A stretch of DNA of 64,000 nucleotides, taken from assembly GCA_965225625.1 (NCBI GenBank), contig CBDDBH010000027.1, positions 124,001-188,000 of the forward strand, read 5' to 3'. Of this stretch, positions 46,579 through 55,529 are shown piece after piece (position 1 is the first letter of the stretch; each line of letters starts with the position of its first letter). Below the pieces are notes generated by a model. It was not told the origin of the DNA and ran no database searches. It worked only from the letters and a program-made list of their open reading frames with translations. This stretch comes from CBDDBH01 sp965225625 (GTDB lineage: Bacteria > Pseudomonadota > Gammaproteobacteria > JADZEE01). The position numbers were made by a program, and so were the translations under genes.

Positions 46579-47757
46579 ATGAGCGAGCGCGGCGACATTC
46601 TGTTTGACCATGAGCTGCGGCCGCCCTATTACGGCGACACCCACGTGCAGTGGCGCAATGCTTTGCGTGCTTTCCTGGACAGTGAAATTGCCCCGCACGT
46701 CGCAGCATGGGACGAAGCGGGAGACGTGCCTTTACAAGCGCACCGTAACTGCGCCGAATTTGGATTAACCGGCATAGGCTATCCCGAGGAGTGGGGAGGC
46801 AGCCAAGACGGAATTGATATCTTCCACGAAATCATCAATGCGCAGGAGGTCGGCCGCCTTGGCGCTGGTGGAGTCGCGACCGCACTCAACACGCACCTGA
46901 TTGGGTTGCCGCCAGTTATCGCATTCGGTCAGCGGTCTCTGATAGAGCGTGTGGCGCCAGACGTTATTGCCGGTAAAAAAATCATCGCGCTGGCAATCAC
47001 CGAGCCGTCCGGGGGGTCAGATGTCGCTGCTATTAAGACCCGCGCTCGACGCGAGGGCGACGTCTACATCGTCAATGGTTCGAAAACATTCATATCAGGC
47101 GGCATGAAAGCGGATTTTTACACGGTTGCAGTGCGCACCGGTGGAGAGCGGGCATCTGGTTTATCGCTGCTCCTGCTTGAGAAGGGAATGCCTGGATTCA
47201 CTGCCACACCGCTGAAAAAGCAAGGATGGTGGGCGTCAGATACGGCAACGCTTTACTTCGATGACGTCACCGTCCCGGCCACGAATCTGATCGGTGCTGA
47301 GAACCAGGGCTTTCAAATAATCATGCATAATTTCAACAACGAGCGGATCTACATGGCTGCTTCGGCAATCGCCGCGGCGCGAGCCTGTCTGCAGGACGCG
47401 GTCGCGTGGGCGCGCGAACGTCACACGTTTGGAAAGCGTCTCGCCGATCACCAGGTGATAAGACACAAACTGGTGGAAATGTACCGTCGGCTAGCCGCGG
47501 GGCAGGCCTATCTGGAACAATGTGCTTGGCGAGTACAACAAGGTGCCACCGCAGCCGCGGACATTGCATTGCTCAAGATCGAAGCGACTCTGGCAATGGA
47601 ATTCTGCGCGCGTGAGGCTAGCCAGGTGTTGGGCGGGGCGAGCTATATCCGTGGAGGTCGGATTGAGCGGATTTATCGCGAGGTGCGGGTTAATGCAATC
47701 GGTGGCGGCTCTGAGGAGATTATGCGTGATCTGGCGGCGCGGGAGCTCGGGCTTTGA
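46579..47757 (+). CDS. Acyl-CoA dehydrogenase
   Basis: A 392-residue FAD enzyme that makes an alpha,beta double bond in an acyl-CoA. Seen: GLTGIGYPEEWGGS (N-terminal helix domain), ITEPSGGSDVAAIKTRARR (FAD/substrate site), SKTFISGGMKADFYTVAVR, and the C-terminal QVLGGASYIRGGRIERIYRE with GGGSEEIM, where the usual catalytic GTxEI is replaced by GGSEEI. The length is typical. It follows the molybdoenzyme by 65 bases on the same strand, and the small VOC gene follows. This suggests the operon's product enters beta-oxidation-like steps. Confidence 0.92.
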   Translation: MSERGDILFDHELRPPYYGDTHVQWRNALRAFLDSEIAPHVAAWDEAGDVPLQAHRNCAEFGLTGIGYPEEWGGSQDGIDIFHEIINAQEVGRLGAGGVATALNTHLIGLPPVIAFGQRSLIERVAPDVIAGKKIIALAITEPSGGSDVAAIKTRARREGDVYIVNGSKTFISGGMKADFYTVAVRTGGERASGLSLLLLEKGMPGFTATPLKKQGWWASDTATLYFDDVTVPATNLIGAENQGFQIIMHNFNNERIYMAASAIAAARACLQDAVAWARERHTFGKRLADHQVIRHKLVEMYRRLAAGQAYLEQCAWRVQQGATAAADIALLKIEATLAMEFCAREASQVLGGASYIRGGRIERIYREVRVNAIGGGSEEIMRDLAARELGL

Positions 47758-47810
47758 CCATGTTCAAGCTTTTCACGAAACTGTAGGTCCTAATCATAAG
47801 GAGAAAAAAG

Positions 47811-48179
47811 ATGATCGGTTATGTCATGTTGGGAACTAACGATATTGCCCGAGCGGCGGAGTTCTACGACGCCCTGTTAGGGGATTTGGGTGCAAACAGG
47901 TTTATGGAAACGGATACATTTATCGCCTGGTCGGCGGCGCCCAATGCGCCGGCGGTTTGCGTAACCAAACCCTATGACGGCAATCCGGCGACTACAGGCA
48001 ACGGCGTCATGGTTGCGTTGGCAATGGATAGCACTGACAAAGTCGATGCGTTTTACAGCAAGGCGATCGAACTTGGTGCAAGCGATGAAGGGGCGCCGGG
48101 TCCGCGTGGTGACGGTTTCTATGCCGGCTACTTCCGTGATCCGGATGGCAATAAATTGAATGCATTTTTCATGGGCTAA
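47811..48179 (+). CDS. VOC family protein (glyoxalase/extradiol-like)
   Basis: A 122-residue vicinal-oxygen-chelate protein: MIGYVMLGTNDIARAAEFYD at the start and GFYAGYFRDPDGNKLNAFFMG at the end, typical of single-module VOC proteins that dimerise around a metal site. AAGGAGAAA precedes the ATG. The family includes glyoxalase, epimerase, fosfomycin-resistance and dioxygenase members; the metal-ligand set here cannot be confirmed without an alignment. It closes the operon that begins with the RdhA-like gene. The 146-bp gap after it contains nothing evident. Confidence 0.85.
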   Translation: MIGYVMLGTNDIARAAEFYDALLGDLGANRFMETDTFIAWSAAPNAPAVCVTKPYDGNPATTGNGVMVALAMDSTDKVDAFYSKAIELGASDEGAPGPRGDGFYAGYFRDPDGNKLNAFFMG

Positions 48180-48325
48180 GCCCTCAAACGGCTTGAAGGC
48201 GCCAGGGATCCCTCAGCCAGCCGCCTGCCCTCAGCAATTCAGGCTTGGGTCGCTGCGGGGAGTTGCCGCCGAGATCGCTGAAGCGAATGAGTCCGCGGTT
48301 CTAAGCTTACTGCCAGCATTGACTA

Positions 48326-50176
48326 ATGGATGAATTAGACGACATCAAATTTAAGTTCCTGGACCTGATGCGGGCGCAAGAGGAGCTGCGCCAGTCTCGT
48401 GATCAACTCGAAGCACAGGCGGCGGAGTTGAGCAAGCTGGCGAAGGAACTCGAGGCTTCAAAACAAGAGACCGAGCAAGCCAACGAAGAGCTGAAGCGCA
48501 GCTCGCGCTTGTTCCGGATATTGGCCGACAACGCCACCGACGCGATTGCGTTGCGCCCGATAAACGGTGCTTACTTCTATTTGTCACCTTCGTGTGAACG
48601 TATGTCGGGTTATTCCATTGAAGAACTCAAGGCCACGGGCGACATGAGCGCTTTGATACATCCTGAGGACATGCCAGCGCTGCGTGCGCGCCAGAAGTTG
48701 TTGGAAAACGGTCAGGATGATAACGAACCACTACTCGTTCGTTATATCAAAAAAGACGGCAGCCTAAGCTGGGCGCAGATCGTGAGCCGGTTCGTTCCCG
48801 CCGTTGACGATCCGAAAGGCACGAATCTGCTTACGACCATTCACGATTTGACTGACTTAATCCTGTCGCAGGAGGAACTGCGCGAATCGCGCGATCAACT
48901 GGAGATTAAAGCGAGCGAACTTGCCCAATTAACCACAGATCTGGAAGCAGCAAATCAAAGCGTTGAAGAAAACCTCGCGACGGTAACTCGTGACATAGAG
49001 CTTGCCAGTAACCTTCAAGAAGCCATCATACCGACGGAGTTCCCGCAGCGATCGACCTATGACGTCGGTGCGTTTGTGCAGCCCGTGCGGATTGTAGGTG
49101 GAGACTTTTACGAATTCTTCGAGTTGGACGATAACCGCATTGGTATAGTCATTGCCGACGTTGCCGGTAAGGGCGTGCCCGCCGCTTTTTTTATGGCGAT
49201 CTCGCATACCATGTTGGAGACGGTAGTGATGACCATGAATCGTCCCTGCGATGTCCTGGATTATATTAATCAGCGCCTGTGTTTACGCAATCCGATGTAT
49301 CTGTTCGTGACATTGTTTTACGCGATATTAGACCTGCGCACGGGGACGCTGACATATTCCAACGGCGGTCATAACCCACCGTTCCTGATTCGTGCCGGTG
49401 GCCAGGTAGAAGAATTGGCGCTAACGGATAATATGATGTTGGGCCTGCTTCCAGAAGCGGAATTTGACGATCGGGCAATCGACATAATTCCCGGTGACAC
49501 GCTGTTTCTATATACGGATGGCATTACGGAGTCGTTCACCGCGGAGCGTGACATGTACGGTGATGAACGGCTCAAGGCTGCTCTGCACAAGCATCATAAT
49601 CTCGGGGTTGACGCGCTGTTGGATGCGGTGAAGTCTGATGTGTCGCAATTCGTAGGCGATGCCGCTCAATCCGACGATTTGACGGGCATGTGCATACGCT
49701 TTAATGAGTACCTGGATATTCGCGTGACGACCGCGAGCGGGCGCAAGGTAGATGCGGTTTCTCCAAATGCCCATACGCAGCTGGAAATATTGAATGCTGT
49801 TAATGAGCTGCAAACACTTCAAGAACATGCCAGCAATTTTTGTCGAGATTGGGATGTTTCCGATTCAGCAGCTCACGACATGCGGGTGTGCCTTGAGGAA
49901 TACATCGCGAATTTAATTTCCTACGGATACGACGACAAAGAGCCGCACGCACTGCAAATAGATCTAGTACGCGTTGCTGACGGTTTGCTGGCTGAGATTT
50001 CCGATGATGGTAGAGAGTTTGATCCGCTCGGTGCGGAATTGGTTGACCTGGATCTGCCGATCAATGATCGACCCATCGGCGGATTGGGTATTCACCTAAT
50101 ACGTGAGTTAACTGACGATTTAAGTTACGAACGCGTCGGCGATCGAAACCGTTTCACGATGACCAAGTTGTGCTGA
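48326..50176 (+). CDS. PAS-sensing PP2C phosphatase with anti-sigma-kinase domain (RsbU/RsbW fusion)
   Basis: A 616-residue cytoplasmic signalling protein. Coiled coil (about 1-60), PAS (about 61-175, LFRILADNATDAIALRPING), second coiled coil (about 180-235), SpoIIE-type PP2C phosphatase (about 245-460, VRIVGGDFYEFFELDDNRIG, DVAGKGVPAAFFM, YTDGITESF, DDLTGMC), then a HATPase_c_2 domain (about 475-616, RVCLEEYIANLISYGYDD, EISDDGREFDP, GGLGIHLIRELTDDL). The phosphatase would dephosphorylate, and the kinase phosphorylate, a STAS-type antagonist, giving a complete partner switch in one protein. The STAS protein at 50286 and the receiver at 50765 are obvious partners. Confidence 0.92.
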   Translation: MDELDDIKFKFLDLMRAQEELRQSRDQLEAQAAELSKLAKELEASKQETEQANEELKRSSRLFRILADNATDAIALRPINGAYFYLSPSCERMSGYSIEELKATGDMSALIHPEDMPALRARQKLLENGQDDNEPLLVRYIKKDGSLSWAQIVSRFVPAVDDPKGTNLLTTIHDLTDLILSQEELRESRDQLEIKASELAQLTTDLEAANQSVEENLATVTRDIELASNLQEAIIPTEFPQRSTYDVGAFVQPVRIVGGDFYEFFELDDNRIGIVIADVAGKGVPAAFFMAISHTMLETVVMTMNRPCDVLDYINQRLCLRNPMYLFVTLFYAILDLRTGTLTYSNGGHNPPFLIRAGGQVEELALTDNMMLGLLPEAEFDDRAIDIIPGDTLFLYTDGITESFTAERDMYGDERLKAALHKHHNLGVDALLDAVKSDVSQFVGDAAQSDDLTGMCIRFNEYLDIRVTTASGRKVDAVSPNAHTQLEILNAVNELQTLQEHASNFCRDWDVSDSAAHDMRVCLEEYIANLISYGYDDKEPHALQIDLVRVADGLLAEISDDGREFDPLGAELVDLDLPINDRPIGGLGIHLIRELTDDLSYERVGDRNRFTMTKLC

Positions 50177-50285
50177 CGATATTGGTCTTGGGTTTCGCAA
50201 TAAATTTACAGGTGGGTCCGGCTGACCCGTTATTTTGAGAACGAACGCCTTTTCTGGCTATGGAAACCTACAGATGAAGGTTGGC

Positions 50286-50666
50286 TCAGGCTTTGTCGCC
50301 TTGTATTGCCCGCTCTTGGACCAGCTTCAGATAGCGATCCATTTCCTCGAAACTGGCGAACACGGGCGTATCCGGAAGCGCCTTGATGACATCGAAGACC
50401 TTTTCGATTTGCGGCTGCGGCTTCAACATCATCATCTCGCCGTCCCATGTTTGTAGTTCCTTCTTGGTTTTGAACAGAATTCGAAGGCCGGCGCTGCTGA
50501 TGAACTCGAGGTCAGATAAATCGAAAATCAAGATCGGCGGTTTTTCCGTTAACAGTGGTTCCAGCTTTTCCTCCAACGACGGTGATGTTTGGGTGTCCAG
50601 CGTCCCGTACAACGTGACCTTTTTGCCGTTATCGGAAATGTCGGTGATGGTGACTACTAATTCCAT
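50286..50666 (-). CDS. STAS-domain anti-sigma factor antagonist
   Basis: A 126-residue SpoIIAA/RsbV-like protein: MELVVTITDISDNGKKVTLY, TLDTQTSPSLEEKL and DLSDLEFISSAGLRILF. S57 or S58 is the expected phosphorylation site. Longer than SpoIIAA by a C-terminal helix ending in KLVQERAIQGDKA. It is convergent with the RsbU-like gene (109-bp gap), whose phosphatase and kinase domains should act on it. The target sigma factor or effector is not in the window. Confidence 0.92.
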   Translation of the reverse strand: MELVVTITDISDNGKKVTLYGTLDTQTSPSLEEKLEPLLTEKPPILIFDLSDLEFISSAGLRILFKTKKELQTWDGEMMMLKPQPQIEKVFDVIKALPDTPVFASFEEMDRYLKLVQERAIQGDKA

Positions 50667-50764
50667 TGGTTTCCCCTATTCACGGGCCCTGCGTTGAACG
50701 TGGCGAATCCATATTGGAGCGTTTTTACCGCGATTTATCAATGGTGAGCGCAGGTCCGATAGTT

Positions 50765-51274
50765 CTACTTTGGCATGTTCATCATTTGGTCGCTGATAAA
50801 CGTCAGCAATTCACGGGCGTCGTGCTTGGCCGAATTCAAATCGTCTGTACGCGACTCAACTAATCGCTGTAGAAATTCCCTATGCTTCTTGAGTTCCAAA
50901 TGCAGGCGCACACGTGCACGAACAACCGCTGGTTTTATCGGTTTGGAAATGTAGTCAACGGCGCCTACCTCGAAGCCGTGTTCTTCGTTGATCCCGTCGT
51001 CCATCGAGGTCACGAAAATAACGGGAATGTCGGTCGTTAATGGATTGCCCTTAATCTGGCTGCAAACCGAAAAGCCATCCATTTCCGGTATGACAACATC
51101 GAGCAGGATCATGTCTGGTCGCAGTCCCTGTTGCAGCAATTCGAGCGCTTCTTGCCCGTTGGTTGCAAATCTCAGGCTGTATTCCTCGCGCAGCGCTTCA
51201 GCCAAGGTGCGAATATTGGTTTGCCAGTCGTCGACCAACAACAGGATCGGCGGCGTTTTTAGCTCATCACTCAT
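50765..51274 (-). CDS. Response regulator, receiver domain with C-terminal coiled coil
   Basis: A 169-residue protein from the ATG at 51274 (a TTG at 51304 would add ten residues). The receiver domain has LLLVDDWQTN with the acidic pocket, the phospho-acceptor D59 in ILLDVVIPEMDGF, and PIKP with the conserved lysine. The remaining 45 residues form a helical tail (ELKKHREFLQRLVESRTDDL) that probably mediates dimerisation or partner binding; there is no DNA-binding or enzymatic domain. It lies upstream of, and on the same strand as, the STAS gene, and next to the large hybrid kinase, so it may link the two. Confidence 0.9.
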   Translation of the reverse strand: MSDELKTPPILLLVDDWQTNIRTLAEALREEYSLRFATNGQEALELLQQGLRPDMILLDVVIPEMDGFSVCSQIKGNPLTTDIPVIFVTSMDDGINEEHGFEVGAVDYISKPIKPAVVRARVRLHLELKKHREFLQRLVESRTDDLNSAKHDARELLTFISDQMMNMPK

Positions 51275-51480
51275 GGAGCCGAAGTATAACATTTGGGGTT
51301 GCAAGCCTGCTGTGCGCGCGCTCGTGTCTTTGGACGCTTGTGCAACAATGACTTCAGCCCGTGGGATGCTAAAATCGTCGAAGCTGACGGTGGTCCCAGG
51401 CTCGTCGAATCGTCACACGAGGCAATTCGCAACCTTATCGGAGAACCTAATGCGTTTGAATATTACCGAGTATGACCAAC

Positions 51481-51951
51481 ATGGGACAGCCTCGAGCCGC
51501 CCGTTTGCGCTGTGCTTAGCGCGCGCGAGCGTTCACCTTAGCGGTTCTGGCCGTTGCAAGTTGCGCAAATTGTGCTATTGCAAACGCGAACGCCGACGCT
51601 GAGCGTATTGTCATGCTCGAGCAACAATTGCAGCGCGTGTTCCAAGTTGTCGAGTCCTTGCAAGATGAGGTCCGTATGCTTAAAGGGCAGTCGGCCGACA
51701 ATCAAACTACAGCGCCTTTGAGCAACCTGGGAGCGATCGCTGCTGACGATGAAATTCAAGAGATCGAGGACCGGCTGGAGGAGACGGAAGAACTGGTATC
51801 GGAAATCGATGAGCGAATCGGTAGCCGGGCGGTTGTTAACGCGTACGATGCTTTGGAATTCAGGCTGAGCAATGAAGTCTCGATTCGGCAGCATGTCTGC
51901 CTCGAGGTTTCGCCCTTACACCCGCAACGATGGGCTGTGCTGCGAGCATGA
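51481..51951 (+). pseudogene. Porin-like N-terminal fragment, frame-disrupted
   Basis: A short ATG frame (MGQPRAARLRCA) stops at 51517-51519. In another frame, starting just after it, RAFTLAVLAVASCANCAIANA looks like a signal peptide, followed by a coiled coil (MLEQQLQRVFQVVESLQDEV, IEDRLEETEELVSEID) and ERIGSRAVVNAYDALEFRL. This order (signal, coiled coil, SRAVVNAFDA-like segment) is, from memory, that of a proteobacterial porin family whose beta-barrel should follow, but the frame ends after about 30 more residues, overlapping the kinase start. It is therefore a truncated remnant, or a real gene with indel errors followed by a missing barrel. Confidence 0.45.
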
Positions 51952-54900
51952 CAGTTAGCGTTCGCGGCAGCCTGATTGGCATTAGTGCAGTAGCCACAGC
52001 CCTTATCGTGTGGCTGACCACTAGTCTTTGGTATGACGCCTATCTGCAGCGCAGCGATGCCACACGCATATTGCAGAACACACGTTTAGACGACTTGCTC
52101 ATCAGCGTCGCCCAGTCTTGGGCAGCCGAGCGCATGCTGGTGCAAGCGGCACTTAGCAGCGAGGATCCGGCGGGCACCGTGGCGCATTTGCAGATTCTCG
52201 ACTTGCAACGTAATAGCGATGCGCTCAGTGCTCAAGCATTTACCGATCTGCGCCGCGGCCTTGCGGATCCAAAGTTGGTCGAGAGATTGGTAAACGCACC
52301 ACAACACCGAATGGAGATCGACGCGGTCGCCGGCAAAGTTGAGAAGGTGACCGCGTTGCGGCGCGCCGTTACCAACCAGTTGTCCAAACCGCGTACGCAA
52401 CGAGAGGAAGATGTACTGGCAGTGTGGTCGCCCACGATTACCGATCTCATCATGTCGTCGCAGCGCTTGCGAATAAGTGCGCGATACCGGGCTCACAAAG
52501 CGTTTCACAATATAGAGGCTTTGCGTGGGATGAAGCACGCTGTCTGGGTCATGGGTGAGTACGCCGCGCGAGAGCAGGCGATCATTGCAGCAACCATTGC
52601 CGCTGATGCCCCGTTGATTTTGAATGACGTTGAAAATCTGTTCGCTTACCGCGGGCATTTGGAAGAGGCCTGGTTTGCTGTCGAAACCTACGCGACCGAC
52701 CCTGCAACAGACAAGCGAGTCATGGCGGCCGTAGAGCGGGTACGCGCTGATTACTTTGATCGCTACGAGAAAATCCGAGCACCCATCATTGAAGCCGGTA
52801 TGGAAGGTGCAGAGAATCCAATGCGGGTCGATGAGTGGATCTCGGAATCCGGCAACGCAATCGCACCGATCCGGCATCTCGGCACGATCGCCGGTGAAGT
52901 GTCGCAACAGCTAACCGGAGAAACGGAAGCTGAGGGAGTTCGTCGATTGTTCTTGAACACCGCGGCTCTGGCGCTGACTCTCGTGCTTGCCGGGCTGTCG
53001 GTGTGGATGGTAGTCGTGCGCATTGTAAAACCACTGGAGGGTGTGACACGTGCAATGACTGCAATCGCCGGCGGAGATCAGCACGTCGATATACCAACGA
53101 CCCGGGGGCTCGATGAAATCGGGGCGATGCTGGGTGCGATTACGACGTTCAAGCAAAGCGCTGAGCAAAAGGCCGCCGAAATATCAACCGCGAACGAAAA
53201 GTTGCAGGCCTTAAACGAGAGTTTGGAGGAACGGGTCGAGCAGCGCACGGAACAACTGGCGAGCGCTCTCACCGCGGCACAGGCGGCAAGTGATGCCAAG
53301 AGTTTGTTTCTGGCCAACATGAGTCATGAGATTCGAACACCGATGAATGCGATCGTTGGTATGACGGGACTTGCGCTCAAGACCGATCTGACGAAGAAAC
53401 AGCGCAGGTATCTGGAGAAAAGCCGCACGGCATCGGCCTCGCTGCTGGCAATTATCAACGACGTTTTAGACTTTTCCAAGATTGAAGCGGGCAAACTGAC
53501 TATGGAGGCCGTCGGTTTTGACTTGGAGCATGTATTAGACCGACTCGCTACGATTATCGGCCTGAAAGCCGGTGAGAAAGGTCTGGAACTGATCTTTTCC
53601 GTCGATCCCGATGTCCCGACCGCGCTGATTGGCGATCCCCACCGTTTGGGACAGGTTTTGGTTAACCTGGCCGGCAACGCTGTCAAGTTTACTGAACACG
53701 GGGAAGTGATTGTTACGGTGTCGGTGAAAGCGCAATCCAGCGATAACGTGCATTTATTGTTTGTCGTCGAAGATACAGGGATCGGATTGACCGAAGAACA
53801 GGGCTCACGTTTATTTAAGGCTTTCACACAGGCCGATCAGTCGACCACGCGGAAGTTTGGCGGCACCGGGCTTGGTCTTGCCATTTCCAAGCAGCTTGTC
53901 GAAATGATGCAGGGAGCAATCGACGTCGATAGCGTCTACGGCGAAGGGACTCGGGTAAGTTTTACGGCGCAGTTCGGCATTCGCGAGCAGCGTCGCATGC
54001 CGGTGGTGCCGGAAGATGTCCGCGGCATACGAATACTGGTTGTTGACGACAATCAATCAGCGCGAGAAATCCTTTCACGCATGCTCAGTTCCATGCAGTT
54101 TGAGGTGACCGCGGTGGACTCGGCTAAGGGGGCCTTGCAAGCCTTGCAAAATGCGCGCGAAAACGCAGAGACCGGCTACTCCGCGATCCTTATGGATTGG
54201 CACATGCCATGGATGGATGGCCTGGAGGCGGCGACCCGCATCAAAGACGATAAGCTGCTCGAAGATATCCCGGCGGTAATCATGGTGACCGCTTATGATA
54301 CGGATGATTTGATGGCTCGTGCGGGTAGCGACAAACTCGACGCAGTGCTGACCAAACCGGTCAGCGAATCGGTGCTGTTTGACACAGTCATGGAGGCGCT
54401 GGGTAAAGCCCGTGCCGCGGTCAGTGAAGTACCCACCTTTGACGATCCCTCGACCCGACAGTTAGCGGGTGCCCGGATCTTGCTGGTCGAAGACAATCCC
54501 ATCAATCAGGAAGTGGCTACCGAGATTCTGCAAGGATCCGGGCTACGCGTTGATATCGCGAACAACGGACAGGAGGCCCTGGAACGGTTGGATAGCGCGG
54601 CCTCAGCGCAGCATTACGATGCGGTGTTGATGGATCTACAGATGCCGGTGATGGACGGTTACGAGGCAACCAGGCGTCTGCGAGAAAAATACAGTTCCGT
54701 CGACTTGCCAATTATCGCCTTGACCGCACACGCTATGCGTGAAGAACTAAGTCGCTGCCTGCAAGCGGGAATGAACGGACACGTTGCTAAACCCATTGAT
54801 TCTGATCATCTGTTTTCGACGTTGGCGAAATGGGTAAAGCCGCGTTTGCTCGATAGCTCCGAGCCCGACGTGGCGGCGACGATGACTCGGGCCGGCGGAG

Positions 54901-55511
54901 AATCGGAATTTCCGGATGAATTGCCGGGCTTGGACCTAACTGCGGCGCTGACGCGCCTTAGTGGTAACACGGATCTGTATGTAAGGCTGCTAACAACATT
55001 TGTGCGCAACGAATCGGATGCGGGGCAACGGCTACGTACGGCCTTTGAGGCGGGTGATCGAACTGTGGTCGCAGAAGTTGCACATGGCGTCAAGGGTGTT
55101 GCGGCAAATATTTCGGCTATATCGCTTTCCAGCATCGCCGGTGACATCGAGGCGGCATTGCGAAACGATACAGACCTAAACATCGACAATGAGCTTGCCG
55201 AATTCGAGCGAGCCCTCGCCGAAGTGATCGACTCCGCGGGAAAGTTACCGCAGGCGGCTGAAGCGCCGCGTTTCGGACGTCGCCGGGCACGGGGCTCGAA
55301 CGCTCTGGCTAAGCAACTCGATGATGTGACTCGGGCCTTAGGGGCGAAAGATCAGGTCGCGCACGAGATGTTTCAAGAAATCATTCGGAAATACAATTTT
55401 TCGGAGCACGAATCTGCGATTACCACGATTGAGCGCAGTCTCGGAGAGCTTAACTTTGTTGACGCCGGCGACCGACTTGAAACGCTCAAAGCAACTCTGG
55501 ATCTGCTTTAG
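51948..55511 (+). CDS. Hybrid sensor histidine kinase with two receivers and an Hpt domain
   Basis: About 1187 residues from the ATG at 51948 (an ATG at 51930 adds six). Two membrane helices (about 6-26 and 333-360) flank a periplasmic helical sensor of about 300 residues. Then HAMP, HisKA with H460 (NMSHEIRTPMNAI), HATPase_c (about 565-690, GGTGLGLAISKQL), receiver 1 (ILVVDDNQ, MDWHMPWMDG), receiver 2 (ILLVEDNP, MDLQMPVMDG) and a C-terminal Hpt histidine (VAHGVKGVAANIS, about 1045). It is a BarA/TorS-style phosphorelay. The final partner may be the single receiver at 50765. Its start overlaps the porin remnant; its end converges on the EAL-like gene 18 bases away. Confidence 0.95.
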   Translation: MTVSVRGSLIGISAVATALIVWLTTSLWYDAYLQRSDATRILQNTRLDDLLISVAQSWAAERMLVQAALSSEDPAGTVAHLQILDLQRNSDALSAQAFTDLRRGLADPKLVERLVNAPQHRMEIDAVAGKVEKVTALRRAVTNQLSKPRTQREEDVLAVWSPTITDLIMSSQRLRISARYRAHKAFHNIEALRGMKHAVWVMGEYAAREQAIIAATIAADAPLILNDVENLFAYRGHLEEAWFAVETYATDPATDKRVMAAVERVRADYFDRYEKIRAPIIEAGMEGAENPMRVDEWISESGNAIAPIRHLGTIAGEVSQQLTGETEAEGVRRLFLNTAALALTLVLAGLSVWMVVVRIVKPLEGVTRAMTAIAGGDQHVDIPTTRGLDEIGAMLGAITTFKQSAEQKAAEISTANEKLQALNESLEERVEQRTEQLASALTAAQAASDAKSLFLANMSHEIRTPMNAIVGMTGLALKTDLTKKQRRYLEKSRTASASLLAIINDVLDFSKIEAGKLTMEAVGFDLEHVLDRLATIIGLKAGEKGLELIFSVDPDVPTALIGDPHRLGQVLVNLAGNAVKFTEHGEVIVTVSVKAQSSDNVHLLFVVEDTGIGLTEEQGSRLFKAFTQADQSTTRKFGGTGLGLAISKQLVEMMQGAIDVDSVYGEGTRVSFTAQFGIREQRRMPVVPEDVRGIRILVVDDNQSAREILSRMLSSMQFEVTAVDSAKGALQALQNARENAETGYSAILMDWHMPWMDGLEAATRIKDDKLLEDIPAVIMVTAYDTDDLMARAGSDKLDAVLTKPVSESVLFDTVMEALGKARAAVSEVPTFDDPSTRQLAGARILLVEDNPINQEVATEILQGSGLRVDIANNGQEALERLDSAASAQHYDAVLMDLQMPVMDGYEATRRLREKYSSVDLPIIALTAHAMREELSRCLQAGMNGHVAKPIDSDHLFSTLAKWVKPRLLDSSEPDVAATMTRAGGESEFPDELPGLDLTAALTRLSGNTDLYVRLLTTFVRNESDAGQRLRTAFEAGDRTVVAEVAHGVKGVAANISAISLSSIAGDIEAALRNDTDLNIDNELAEFERALAEVIDSAGKLPQAAEAPRFGRRRARGSNALAKQLDDVTRALGAKDQVAHEMFQEIIRKYNFSEHESAITTIERSLGELNFVDAGDRLETLKATLDLL

Positions 55512-55529
55512 CACTTGCGCTGAACTGTA

